From contig NC_081412.1 of the NCBI RefSeq assembly GCF_030272615.1, positions 693,166,083 to 693,230,082 on the forward strand: 64,000 bases of DNA, in the 5' to 3' direction. This document shows, in pieces, positions 33,593-44,656 of the stretch (positions are counted from its first letter, which is position 1; each line of letters opens with the position of its first letter). This DNA is from Cryptomeria japonica (Eukaryota > Streptophyta > Pinopsida > Cupressales > Cupressaceae). The notes beneath the pieces were generated by a model that saw only the letters and a program-made list of their open reading frames with translations, had not been told where the DNA came from and did no database searches. The position numbers were made by a program, and so were the translations under genes.

Positions 33593-33659
<67 letters not shown>

Positions 33660-34244
33660 AAAAATATGAATGGATAACTGTAGGTTAAGTATTTTATTAA
33701 GTGGTTATAAATTATATATGTTTTTAATAAACATATGGGGTTATGTTTAAATTTTAAAATTGCTTTTGAAGTTTAATCTTTTAAAAACCTTATATTAAAT
33801 TGGGTAAGATTATTTTGGCTATTGGGAAATATTTACACTTTATAGGAAAATATTTATAATGAATTTATTTGACCCTTTATCCGATTTAGTTAAAACACAT
33901 TTTATTTATTGTTTGTCATTTATAAACTATATGCTAGGACTAAATTAATTAGTTTCTAAAATCAATTATTGGCTATTGGAGATTATTTTTATCTACGACA
34001 AATAATTGACTAAATTAATTTATTGATTAAATATTGATGAGATAATAAATAATCATTTTAGTATTCCGCATTTAAGTTAAATATTATTTTTGCTTACTTG
34101 AGTTAGAGATTAAAGTCAACTCAAACCTAGTTAAAGATAAACCTTGATAGTGTGGCTCGTATTAGCAACAATTAATGTCACTATGTTGTGATCTTTAAAA
34201 TAATAAAATTTATCCCATTCATGCCCAAAAGTTTGGGCATGACA
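30370..34244 (+). repeat. Chromovirus 3' LTR
   Basis: 3875 bp partner of 13203-17149. It contains (TA)n near 33047-33117 and (TA)n(GA)n near 33594-33656. No supported genes; small frames mirror those of the 5' LTR. Confidence 0.92.
33594..33656. repeat. Compound (TA)n(GA)n microsatellite
   Basis: TA repeats run into about 19 GA repeats; the 5' LTR has only TA at the same site. Confidence 0.9.
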
Positions 34245-34249
34245 GACTA

Positions 34250-35067
34250 CCTTGTGAGAGTATTTCAGATCCATAGTTGTGAACCACCTAGTTAGAGGAT
34301 TTACAAAGGCTTTTTTGGGCCTACCTGGTTAAGGGTTTCAAACTTGTCGAAGATGTGAGTAATCAACAAGTGAATGATCTAGCAAATAGCATAGTCTACT
34401 TGGTTAGATCCATGATAGCACATTGCTAATGCATTTCAGCATTACTTCAGTCTTCAGTAAATCCACACTCTGTTACAACACATAGACTCAATCTTCTCTT
34501 CTAAGATTGCACATGCAAAAATTCATCAACCACACAAAAACCCTAACAACTACCACTCCTACAACCCTAGACATGACGTCCTTAAAAAGAAATCTATTTT
34601 CATGTCGGTCCAATAGGATTACATTGCAAGTTTCTAGGTTCATTGGATCTAGACACATTTGGTAACATGACACAAAATCACCGTCGAAGTGTCAGGGGAT
34701 GGTAACTCATCACAAAGTATTACCGGTTCATACAACTTTACCGATTACCGATTGGTAACTCATCACAGAGTAATACTAGTTCAAATATTAAACCAATTAC
34801 CGGTTGTCTAAAAATGAAGATTGGGAAAATGATAACTACCGCTTCAGTTCCTTCATACTGCTTGAGATCCTCGAACCGCTTGAGGTCTTCATACTGCTTG
34901 AGATTGGTAAACACTTTCTGCAAAACATTGATAGCCAAAAGACTATAATACATAATACTAGTTTGGAACAAATACCGGTTGAGCATAACTCATAAATAAA
35001 AAGTGATCTCAAAGAAAGTGTGTGTCCATCAATGACAATCACAACATAAACATCAAAAATGCCAACA
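34250..35067 (-). mobile_element. X1 5' LTR, distal part
   Basis: Continues the LTR broken at 13202. Its plus-strand end ATGCCAACA is the TGTTGGCAT start on the minus strand, as in X2 at 45773. With 12842-13202 the LTR is about 1.18 kb, against 1117 bp in X2. Bases AAAGG (35068-35072) would be the target duplication, but the other end is outside the window. Confidence 0.8.
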
Positions 35068-35708
35068 AAAGGTGCCTTTGGAGCGATCAAGAATCTCAAG
35101 CAATTCAGAATTAGAGGCATCTGGAAAATATTGAGCAAAAATTTGCTCTCTAATTGCTTGCTCTTTTTCAATGGCAATGTGCCACTTATTGTTTAGGGAG
35201 TTATACACAGATTTAGAAACAAGAGATTTAATATCGGTAGGTGACCAATCATTATCACATAAATATCTAATGAGTTCTTGTTCAACATCCTCTTTTTCAA
35301 TATCATTGAAGTCGTCAAAATATTCTTTCAAATCATCAAGAACTTTTCTTCTAATTTTTTTTATAGTCCTTTGACAATGTGTCATAGGCTTGTAAGAAGA
35401 AATATCTAAATTTACCGGTGCAGAAGTTGCAGATACATTACTAGTAAGCTTGGTCTTCTTAATCAGTTGTCTTTTCTTTACCACTTCTTCATCCAATTTA
35501 GTGTCTCCTGAATTTTGTGCATCATGTTTGGTTCTTCTTTTTCTTTCAAATACATTTGGCAGATTAGCCTCTGGTTTCTTCTTGGCAGGTGACCTCCTGG
35601 TAACTTTAGGACTTACAACAGATGTAAGTGGTGTCGATGTTGCTGGCATAACTTTCTTCTTCTTCAGTTTTGGTGTGATAGAGGGATTGACCTTTTCTAT
35701 GTAAGTAT
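35068..35708 (-). pseudogene. ORF fragment C, unrecognised, truncated at both ends by insertions
   Basis: An open minus-strand frame of about 213 codons without internal stops. The apparent Met comes from the Z LTR and the last residues from the X1 LTR, so both true ends are lost. The first half is Lys/Ser/Pro-rich and basic (ITPKLKKKKVMPA, RRSPAKKKPEANLP, KKRQLIKKTK). The second half is acidic and helical (IRRKVLDDLKEYFDDFNDIE, then EQELIRYLCDNDWSPTDI). I do not recognise a family. Its setting suggests an accessory ORF of a retroelement, possibly related to fragments A and B; that link is inference. Confidence 0.5.
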
Positions 35709-36738
35709 TGTTAGGACCCAAAGACAATTGCGAGGGGGGGGGGTGAATCAGTTGTGTATTAATTTCAACCCAAATATAATTTAATCAAACTTGATACTTA
35801 ATACTGGTAAACCAAACTTAATGCCGGTAAGCAGATTAACAGTTAATATCAATACCGATGAAACTTAATGCATGAAACAGAAAGAGAAACAACATCCACA
35901 ACACATAACACAAAGAATTTTATGTGGAAACCCCATAAGGGGAAACACCATGGTGGTAAACCTTACCCACAATTAGATGATACTACTGCAGATAGTATGT
36001 GTATACAAATGGGGTCTGCACATGCAGAAAGGCCAGCTGCCTAGAGCTCACTGCTAAATAACTAAATGAGAGTCTCATTGACTACAATTGGATGATTAAA
36101 TCCAATGATAATGTATTGCTCAAAATAGCATCTCCAATATTGAATTCAGTACCGATTAAGCTCTGATTGTCTCCTTCAAAACATTTCTTGAATCTTTAAA
36201 TGATATCTGCGTGAGTATCTCTACTTATATTCACATTTACCAAATATCACAACCTTACCATACCATAGTACATTCCATTACATAAATCTCACAATTGAGA
36301 TCTTAAATATATACCAAAACCTAAGACCAAATGTGTAGGTCGACTTACTAATAATGTTACAATAAAATCAATTACAAGTCAAGATGTGATGAATCATGTC
36401 GGATCAACAAAAATACCAATTCATTAAATCATCTCCATAACATGTCATGCTGATCTAGAATAGATAACGCATGTCGGTCCATAACCTAGACCAGTTTGTC
36501 GATAATAGCAAATATGTCAATCCTATTACACCAATAATAAAATCATCAAAACCACATGTCCAAACCATGTCTCTAGATGATAACAAGTCATCCTCAGTGC
36601 CGGTGAACCAAATACTGGTGACTATGCATAAGTCACTGAACTTGTCGGTGAACATAACCAAATATCTCTAGAAGGATAAGTGTTGATAAGTGTTGACATC
36701 AATGACAAAACCAATGTAACATATTCATAATACCAACA
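35709..36738 (-). repeat. Z 3' LTR
   Basis: 1030 bp. Plus-strand ends TGTTAGGACCC and AATACCAACA. It contains the shared GTGGAAACCCCATAAGGGGA block and GGGTCTGCACATGCAGAAAG near 36015. Confidence 0.88.
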
Positions 36739-37111
36739 ATCTCCCCCATTGGCATTGATGGCAACAAAAGATGGAAAAACCTTCTAAGTGTCAAAGCAGA
36801 AATGCCAATAAACCAAAAAACCAACAATCTCTAGAATAGATCAATACCATAAATTAAAATACAAATGTAGAGAGTAACAATCTCTCCCCAATGAATAATC
36901 TCTCCCCAAAGGATAATGTTTTAATGTTTTTCCATAGATATCTCTCCCCCTTTGACATCAAATGCCAAAGAAATACAAATATCACATAAAACCAGTTCAT
37001 AGAACCAATTACAAATACCAACTACTCCCCCTGAGAAGTAGCTCTCCTCCATCAAAGCCGGAAAAAGATTTCTCTGTAAATTCTGTCAGTTTGATGCCAA
37101 GCATCAACTGT
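36739..37111 (-). other. Z 3' untranslated region with polypurine tract
   Basis: About 370 bp between the RNase H stop and the 3' LTR. Plus-strand ATCTCCCCCATTGGCATTGA at its left edge is the polypurine tract read inverted. Pyrimidine-rich CTCTCCCC clusters recur. No gene seen. Confidence 0.7.
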
Positions 37112-40100
37112 CTAAGTCTCTATTAGTGAGGTTATGACCCCAAGCTGCTTTCTGAGATATTCAAAAGTTTCCTTAGGAAGAAGCTTAGTAAAGATGTCTG
37201 TAATCTGCTCTTTAGTATTCACATAAACCAATATCACTTCTTTTTCTTCAACATTCTCTTTCAGAAATTTGTATTTGATAGAAACATGTTTATTTTTAGA
37301 GTGAAATGTCAGATTCTTAGATATATCAATTGCTACTAAATTGTGACAATAGATGATTATGGATTCTTTGCATTTTACCTTTATGTCCTTCAACATTTTC
37401 TTAATCCATAATACCTGAGTACAGTTATTTGTTGCTGCAACATATTCTGATTCTGTTGTTGATAATGATGTACAACTTTGTTTCTTGCTCAACCATGAAA
37501 TCAATCTGCTACCAAGAAAGAATGCCCCACTGGTGGTTCTCTTTCTGTCATCTACATCTCTTGCCCAATTAGCATCAGTGTATGTACATAAATCAAAATT
37601 TTCATCTTTAGGATACCATAAACCAAGATTTGTTATGCCTTGTAAATACCGAAAAATTCTTTTCACTGCTGATTCATGATTTTCTCTAGGATTACTCTAA
37701 AATCTTGAAATAATACATACTGCATTCATTATATCAGGTCTTTTTTGTGCCAAATACAGTAAACCTCTAATCATAGACTTGTATCTTCTTGGATTAATAG
37801 GAGTTGAATCATCCTTCAATGATAGTTTATCAGTTGTAGTCATAGGAGTACTTACCGGTTTAGAGTTTTCCATGCCAAATTTATTAAGTAATTCCTTTAA
37901 GTACTTTGATTGATTTATGAATATACCTTTATCAGTCTTTGAGATCTGAAATCCTAAAAAGAATTTTATCTCCCCAATCATAGACATTTCAAATTCTTCC
38001 CACATCTGGTTAGAAAAGTCTTTACACAATCCATCTTCTCCTCCAAAAATGATGTCATCAACAAAAAATTCAATAACCAAAATGTCTTCATTAGTCACTT
38101 TGAAATATAATTTTCTATCAGCATTACCTTTAGTGTAACCAAACTTCATAAGATATTTGCCCAATCTAGCATACCAAGCTCTAGGAGCTTACTTCAATCC
38201 ATATAAAGCTTTCCTTAATCTACAAACCATATATTTATCATTTGTCAATGAAAATCCATCAAGTTGTTCAATATAAACTTTCTCTTCAAGATTACCATTC
38301 AGAAATGCACATTTAACATCCATTTGATATACTTTATAGTTTTTGTGTGTTGCAAATGCAAGAAATAGTCAGACTGCCTCAATTCTAGCTACCGATGCAA
38401 AGGTTTCATTGTAATCAATTCCCTCTTTCTATGAGTATTCCTTACACAATAAATCTTGCTTTGTTTTTTATTACCTTACCATATTTATTAAGTTTATTTC
38501 TTAATACCCATTTAGTTCCAATTACATTTTTATTTTTAGGCTGGGGAACCAATGTCCATGTATTGTTCTTTTCAATTTGTTCTAATTCATCTTCCATAGC
38601 TTTAATCCAATGTTTATCTTCAGATGCCTCAATAACAGATGTTGGTTCAATTTGAGAAATTAAACATACCTCTTGATTTGCCAGTCTTCCTCTTGTCATA
38701 ACTCCTTGATACTTATTCCCAATTATCTGACTTTAAGAGTGATTCAATTTTACATACCTGGGTGTGTTCACTTGCTTTTGTTCTTCAGTCACTATGGAAT
38801 TCTCTGATGATGTTGGTGTGACTGGATCAACATTCTATACTGGTGCATTCTATATAGGTTCATTTGTGATTATCTCAACTGCCGATTCATAATCCATAGA
38901 CCTTGAATTTCTTCTAAAGTGTTCATCAATTTTCACATTTGCACTCTCAATGATTTTCTACAATCTTTTATTAAAACATCTATATGCTTTTCTCTTAGAT
39001 GAATAGCCAAGAAATATTCCTTCATCACTTCTAGGATCAAATTTACCAATATACTCATCTCTCCTAATATAACATTTGCTTTCAAATATTTTGAAGTACT
39101 TAGAGTAGGAATATTACCAAACCACAATTCATAGGGTGTCTTACCGGTTTCACCTTTGATGTGAACTATTTTGAAAGTGTAAACCGTTGTATTCACTACT
39201 TCTCTCCAATACACATGAGGTAGATTTTCTTCTGATATCATGCTTCTAGCTGCATCCAAAATAGTTCTATTCTTCCTTTCCACAACTCCATTTTGTTGAG
39301 ATGTCCAGGGTGCTGATAGTTGTCTTCTAATTCCATTCACTTCACAAAATGTATTGAACTCCTTAGATGTAAATTTACCTCCTTGATCTAATCTTAAACA
39401 TTTGATTTTCTTGTCAGTTTCATTCTCTACAAGTGCCTTGAATAATTTGAATTTCCCAAAAAGCTTTTGATTTCTCCTTGAGAAAAGTAACCCAACACAT
39501 TCTAGAATAATCATCAATGATTATCATAAAGTATCTATCTCCTTGTAGACTTCTTGTTCTTGTCGGACCACATAAGTCAGTATGAATTAAATCAAGAACA
39601 TCATTGGTTTTCTTAGAAATACTCTTGAAAGTGTTTCTAAATTGCTTTCCCATTTGACATTCCTTACATACCGGATTATGAGGTTTTACAAGCTTAAGTA
39701 AATCCCTTACTGCCTTAGATGAACTAATCTTTACAATGCAATCAAAATTCACATGACAAAGTCTTTTATGCCATAACCAACTTTCATCAATATGTACAAT
39801 CAAGCATGTATTTTCATTGTTATTCAAATAAAAGATATTACCTCTAGTTTGATTATTGGTTGCAATTTCCAAACTAGTTCTATTCATGATTTTGCATTTA
39901 CCATTCTTGAATTGTAACTGAAATCCTTTTTCAACTAGTTGACCAACACTCAGAAGATTATGCTTCAAACCTTCAACATAATAAACATTGTCAGTATTGT
40001 GCTTACCATCAAAAGATATAGTGCCTTTTCCTCTGATCAAACAAGCTTTGTCATCTCCAAATCTCACTAGACCTCCATTGTATTCCTAAAAAGATAGGAA

Positions 40101-41273
40101 TTTACTCTTATCACCAGTCGTATGATGTGAACATCTGAAATCTATAATCCATTCATCCTTTTCTTTAATTTTAGCTGTCAGGGCCTGTTCTACCAGTGAA
40201 ATAGTAAGTGTGAGTTGATCTTTTGTTATTGCAACAAAAGCCCATCCATTGTCTCCTGGTTCTTCATCAAAATCATCAGTAAATCCTTGATCAACATAGT
40301 AACAAGATTTGTCTCTATTTTTCTTAAATCTATATCTATGATATTCAGGGTTAGGCTTATATGTTCTTTTAGCTTCTTCTCTAAATCTTGCATGTCTATA
40401 CGGACATCTAGATGCCATATGACCAATTTTATTATAGTTAAAACATTTAAAAGATGCTTTACCTTCATACTTACTTCCAATAGGACCTTTAGGAATTTTT
40501 CTTGCAAATAGTGCTTCGAGTTCTTCAAGTTCTTCATTTTCCTTTCCGATGTCTTCAAGTTCTCTAGCATAAAGTACTTTCCAATCAGATTTATCAGTTG
40601 ATGATGAAGATGCTGCAGATGATGATTCTTTGAAAGCTAAATCTATCTTAATTGTATCAATAGGACCAAATTCCTCAAGCTCAAATGCTTAAAGTTTTCC
40701 AACCAAGTTATCTCTAGATACTGATGTATTAGGCATAGTTCTTAACTCATTAATAGCAGTTACTTTCATTTTGTATGCCGATGGAAATTCTCTTAAAACT
40801 TTAGAAACAATTCTATGTTCACTTAAGGAACCTTCACAACATTGTATTCCCAAAATAATTTCATTAACTCTTTCCATAAAAGAAAAAATTCTTTCATCTT
40901 CTTCCATTTTCAAATTTTCATACCTGACCCGGAAGCATTCTAGTTTTGTAATTTTGACAATGGAATCACCTTCATTCAATGTCTCCAATTTATCCCAAAT
41001 AGCTTTAGCAGTAGATCAGTCTAATAATCCCATGATTTGCTGATTTGACAAGGCACTCAAAAGTGCTTCTCTTGCTTTGCAATCATTCTCTTAATCCTTA
41101 GCCAATGTAGGTGGATTAGGTTGACCTGGTGTAGGACCAACATAGCCATTCTATGTAACATCCCATATGTCTTTTCCAATGCAATTCTGATGTGTCTCCA
41201 TTCCGATCTTCCATATACCATAGTTAATTCTATCAAGTTTTAGACTGTCCTTCCTAAAATAGTTACTTGCCAT
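37112..41273 (-). pseudogene. Z gag-pol (copia order), with stops and frameshifts
   Basis: Gag starts at ATG 41273 (MASNYFRKDSLKLDRINYGI), a DUF4219-like start, then a UBN2-type gag (KITKLECFRVRYENLKMEED). The zinc knuckle CFNYNKIGHMASRC lacks its second Cys. At the protease, WIIDFRCSHH departs from the usual DSGCS, so it is probably dead. The pre-integrase region has LWHKRLCHVNF and CKECQMGKQF. The integrase core has LIHTDLCGPT, then a frameshift near 39470, LRLDQGGKFTSKEF and QQNGVVERKNRT. Reverse transcriptase (38699-37697) keeps FFVDDIIFGG. RNase H (37666-37112) has YTDANWARDVDDRKRTTSG and STTESEYVA. It would have encoded all functions for transposition but is now a pseudogene. Confidence 0.9.
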
Positions 41274-41330
41274 AGAATCTGCTCAAGTTGTTAAACTTCT
41301 ACAAAAAGAGGACTTGGCTCTGATACCAAT

Positions 41331-42404
41331 TATTAGGACCTAAAGGCAACTGAGAGGGGGTGGGGTGAATCAGTTGTCTATTAATTTCAACTCAAATATA
41401 ATTTAATCAAACTTGATACTTAATGTTAGTAAACCAAACTTAATGTCGGTAAGAAGATTAACAGTTAATATCAATACAGGGGAAACTTAATGCATGAAAC
41501 AAAAAGAGAAACAACATCCACAACACATAACACAAAGATTTGTACGTGGAAACCTTGTAAGGGGAAAAACTACGATGGGAATCCTTACCCATAATCAGAT
41601 GATACTATTGTAGATAGTATGTGTATACAAATGGGGTCTGCACATGTAGAAAGGCCAACTACCTAGAGCTCACTGCTCAATCACTAAATGGGAGTCTCAC
41701 TGACCACAATTGGATGATTAAATTCAATGATAATGTACTGCTCAAAGTAGCATCTCTAATACTAGATTTAGGACCAATTAAGCTCTGATTGTCTCCTTCA
41801 AAACCCTTCTTGAATCTTTAAATGATGTCTACATGAGTAGCTTTTCTTATATTCTCATATATCAAATTTCACAACCTTACCATACCATATTGCATTCCAT
41901 TACATTAATCTCACAATTGAGATCTTACATATATACCAAAACCTAAGACCAAATGTGTAGGTCGGCTTACTAAGAATGTTACAATAAAATCAATTAAAAG
42001 TAAGTCAAGATGCAATGCATCATGTTGGCTCAACAACAATACCAATTGATTAAATCATCTCCATAACATGTCATGCTGATTTGGAATAGATAACACATGT
42101 TGGTCCATAACCTAGACCAATCTGCCAGTAACAACAAATATGTCAAACCGATTAGACCAATAACCAAATCATCAAAACCAAGTGTCCAAACCATGTCTTT
42201 GACATAACCAAGTGATCTCAAGATGATAACAAGTCATCCTTAGTGCTGGTGAACAATATAACCTACTAGTGAACAAAATACTGGTGACTATGCATAAGTC
42301 ACTGAACTTGCTGGTGAACATAACCAAAGATATCCAAAAGGATAAGTGTTGATAAGTGTTGACATCAATGACAAAACCAATGCAACATATCCATAATACC
42401 AACA
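41331..42404 (-). repeat. Z 5' LTR
   Basis: 1074 bp, similar to 35709-36738. The plus-strand start is TATTAGG instead of TGTTAGG, so the terminal CA (minus) has become TA. The primer site ATTGGTATCAGAGCC (minus) adjoins. Confidence 0.85.
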
Positions 42405-42450
42405 ATCTCCCCCTTTGGCATTGATGGCAACACAAGATGGAAAAACCAGT
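42405..42450 (-). mobile_element. Z-type polypurine tract and internal 3' end, outside the 5' LTR
   Basis: ATCTCCCCCTTTGGCATTGA and the bases that follow match 36739-36782 with only a few differences. This sequence normally lies inside an element before its 3' LTR, yet here it flanks a 5' LTR. It implies a second Z-like copy sharing that LTR. Confidence 0.7.
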
Positions 42451-42457
42451 CACGACA

Positions 42458-42834
42458 TGGATTGCCTATGGTGTTATATCATGGGTTCTCTCAAGATATA
42501 TCTTATCGCCATGAACCCTACTAAGAACAATTCTTATGTGATCTTCTGTAAATTATTTGAGAAAATATACCACATTGTGGAATTTCGTCTCCTTCATCAC
42601 TCTATACTTTGGTTTGATCCTTTTGTCTTCTCCACAAAATAAACTGAATTGGGAGTGAATTACTAGAGACCCTAGATCTTCTAATCTACAATCAATATAC
42701 CCAGAAATATCCCCTTCGACAATGACTCCGGTGGGGAATTTGGATAGGGCATCATACTTCAACCTCATCCTAAGTGATTTGGATGGATCCTTAGGTTTGG
42801 AAGAACTAGATGAGGCTTTGGATGTAGATGCCAT
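42458..42834 (-). pseudogene. ORF fragment A (N-terminus of an unrecognised accessory protein)
   Basis: ATG 42834 opens MASTSKASSSSSKPKDPSKS, then LRMRLKYDALSKFPTGVIVE and GDISGYIDCRLEDLG. Ninety-three codons are open; the same frame continues past a TAA (FTEDHIRIVLSRVHGDKIYL) and a TAG to AIHV, where Z-type sequence begins. A 430 bp spacer with a TATA-like element precedes it. B at 45774 begins at the same AIHV position, so A and B may be adjoining parts of one protein. The family is not recognised by me; Ser-rich start and retroelement setting only. Confidence 0.5.
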
Positions 42835-43301
42835 GTCAAAACAATTCTGAATGATAAGAGAGATTCAACAAAAAATACCTTTTCACTTTAAATTAGGGTT
42901 TTGTTGATGTTGAGCACACCACACTTCTCCAACGGCTTGCTTTACCATTGTTATTTCCACTTCAAATAGCTTGAGATGACTATAGAATCTTGCACAAGGT
43001 AACTTTATTTATCTCTTTGAATGCAAGATAAATCACCTTTGTTTCGCTACTCTCATTTGAAAAAAAAATCCTTATCTTAAAATAGGTAACTAACAATGAC
43101 TACAAAAGTTACCTTTATATGTGCTCCTACCCACCATAATAAATGCATCGCCAATAGGGTGAAAACCCTAACTTTTCTTTTACCACTTTACTACTTCTGT
43201 CGATTGATAGGTAACCAATACCGGTAAAAAGCATCTTACCAATATACATCGGGGGTCTAGAACATGGTTACTGATATGTTCCCCCTTAAGCTTTTTGAAT
43301 C
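42835..43301 (-). promoter_or_regulatory. Spacer with possible promoter upstream of fragment A
   Basis: On the minus strand a purine run ending AAGCTTAAGGGGG (about 43281-43295) follows the gag stop. Then come CATATATAAAGG (about 43113-43124) and about 280 bp of leader to the A ATG. This suggests that A has its own promoter inside an element, or that a lost LTR boundary lies here. No gene in this stretch. Confidence 0.4.
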
Positions 43302-44606
43302 TCAATCTGCCGATTCAAGGTTCACCATACTAGGTGTGGGAACAAGTGCACCTTGTGGCTTCTCCTCAAACTTCTTTTTCCAAACTTTATCCACGTCTTC
43401 CCGAGCGGTTTCAACATCAACCTTTCCTTTTCCTTTTGGGTTGACCAGTTTGTTTACGTATGGACTCTATCTTAGTCTGCATGATCTGGCAAGATGTCCC
43501 AGTTTGTTACAATGATAGCATACCATGCGAGGTGCTCTCCATGGTCCAGTGTTCACATTTCCATTCTTTCTTCTGCATGTTGCAGTAATGTGACCACTAC
43601 CATGACAGATCAGACAGGTTGCTCTCCAACCGATTGCCACTTCATAACCATTTGACCAGTGGTCATCGGTATTATATTGGTTTGTATTCTGGCTCATATG
43701 AGGTTCTTGGACATTTCCCCTTGATCTTGGTGTATAGCTTCTAGGGTTGTTCATAACTGACCTGCACTCAAAAGATCTATGCCCAAACTTGTTGCATGCA
43801 TAACAATAACCATTAAATCTACCACTTTTAGCCTTATGGTTATGCACAATGTTTGGTATGAAAGGATAATTTTTATAAGCCTTGCTTCTACATACATTAG
43901 CAGTATGTCCTTCCTTAAGATAGTTAAAGCATATCAGTTTGAACTTTGACTTACCTTTTCTTTTGCTACCATTTGTAGATATCAGTTTCCCTTTTGGTGC
44001 AATGGTCTTGGTTCCAGAGGATTCACCTTCCTCTTGTGTAGAATAACCAAGTCCGGTGGTATCCCTTGATGACTTCATAGTCTTCAGATGTTGATCTAGT
44101 TTTGTAGCACTCCGATTAAATTTTGCAAGTATCTTCCTTGTCTCAGCAAGTTCTTTGGAAAGGTCTTCATTGGTTTTCACAAGGGTTTCATTCTAAGAAA
44201 TGGCTGCATTAAGTTTAGCTTGCATCTCTTCTTTCTCTTCCTTACCTTCTTGCAGGTAAGTGGTAAAGGTACCAATTTCTTGGTTCATCTTAAAGATCTC
44301 ATGCTCCTTGTCCTTCACAAGATCCTCAACTTTTATGCAGTTTTCCAACTCCTGACTCATCCTTATGGTGAGTACTTTCAGCTCCCTTCTCAAGTTAGTT
44401 TTAAACTTGTTTATTTTCTCCTCTTATTCAACTAGGGAATCCATGCTTGCTTCATTGGAAGAGCTATTTTTAGTGATTTCCATCATTTGTTCAACAAGCT
44501 CTCTTCTTTTGGTTAAAGAGGCTTTATACTTGACTTTAAGCTCATCATAGGATTTTTTAGTTTTAGCCAAGCAGTGAGTAAGTTCCCTTATGTTGTATTC
44601 CCCCAT
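43302..44606 (-). pseudogene. X2 gag-like protein: coiled coil plus four zinc knuckles, three in-frame stops
   Basis: Starts at ATG 44606 (MGEYNIRELTHCLAKTKK), about 35 bases after the primer site. One frame of 434 codons ends at TGA 43302-43304, with stops near 44421 (TAA), 44181 (TAG) and 43467 (TAG). Residues 1-190 are a Lys/Glu-rich coiled coil. Then follow CFNYLKEGHTANVC (second Cys lost), CYACNKFGHRSFEC, CLICHGSGHITATC and CYHCNKLGHLARSC: three intact CCHC knuckles and one degenerate. The end reads VDKVWKKKFEEKPQGALVP. I see no DUF4219/UBN2 capsid domain and no pol. It would bind RNA; probably the sole structural protein of a non-autonomous element. Confidence 0.8.
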
Positions 44607-44640
44607 AACTCCTTTCAAGTTGTTAGACTTAAAGAAAGGG

Positions 44641-44656
44641 TGGCTCTGATACCAAT
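44641..44656 (-). promoter_or_regulatory. X2 primer-binding site (tRNA-iMet type)
   Basis: Minus strand ATTGGTATCAGAGCCA directly after the LTR; a perfect TGGTATCAGAGC match to the usual plant initiator-tRNA site. Confidence 0.85.

Larger units (their letters stand above)
13203..34244 (+). mobile_element. Decayed Ty3/gypsy chromovirus with 3.9 kb LTRs, carrying nested E2
   Basis: Termini TGTGAGGCCC and GGGCATGACA, GACTA duplication, primer site at 17153, polypurine tract at 30358. Gag, protease, reverse transcriptase, RNase H, integrase and a chromodomain-like tail occur in Ty3/gypsy order. Very long LTRs and the chromodomain tail point to the Tekay/Del group of plant chromoviruses (inference). 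LTRs differ visibly more than those of E1 or E2 and the genes carry many stops, so it is an old insertion. Without E2 it is about 12.7 kb. Confidence 0.92.
35709..42404 (-). mobile_element. Z: decayed Ty1/copia retrotransposon, minus strand
   Basis: LTRs at 35709-36738 (3') and 41331-42404 (5'), tRNA-iMet primer site at about 41317-41330, polypurine tract (minus GGGGGAGAT) at 36739-36748. Copia-type gene order is present. No target duplication is found: AGTAT on the left, but ATCTC on the right, where Z-type internal sequence continues. The right LTR thus adjoins another Z-like unit, so the structure is tandem or recombined. Confidence 0.85.

Noticed and set aside
43281-43297. Polypurine tract of a separate element
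   Set aside because: No LTR start with TG follows directly, so I list it only as part of a spacer.
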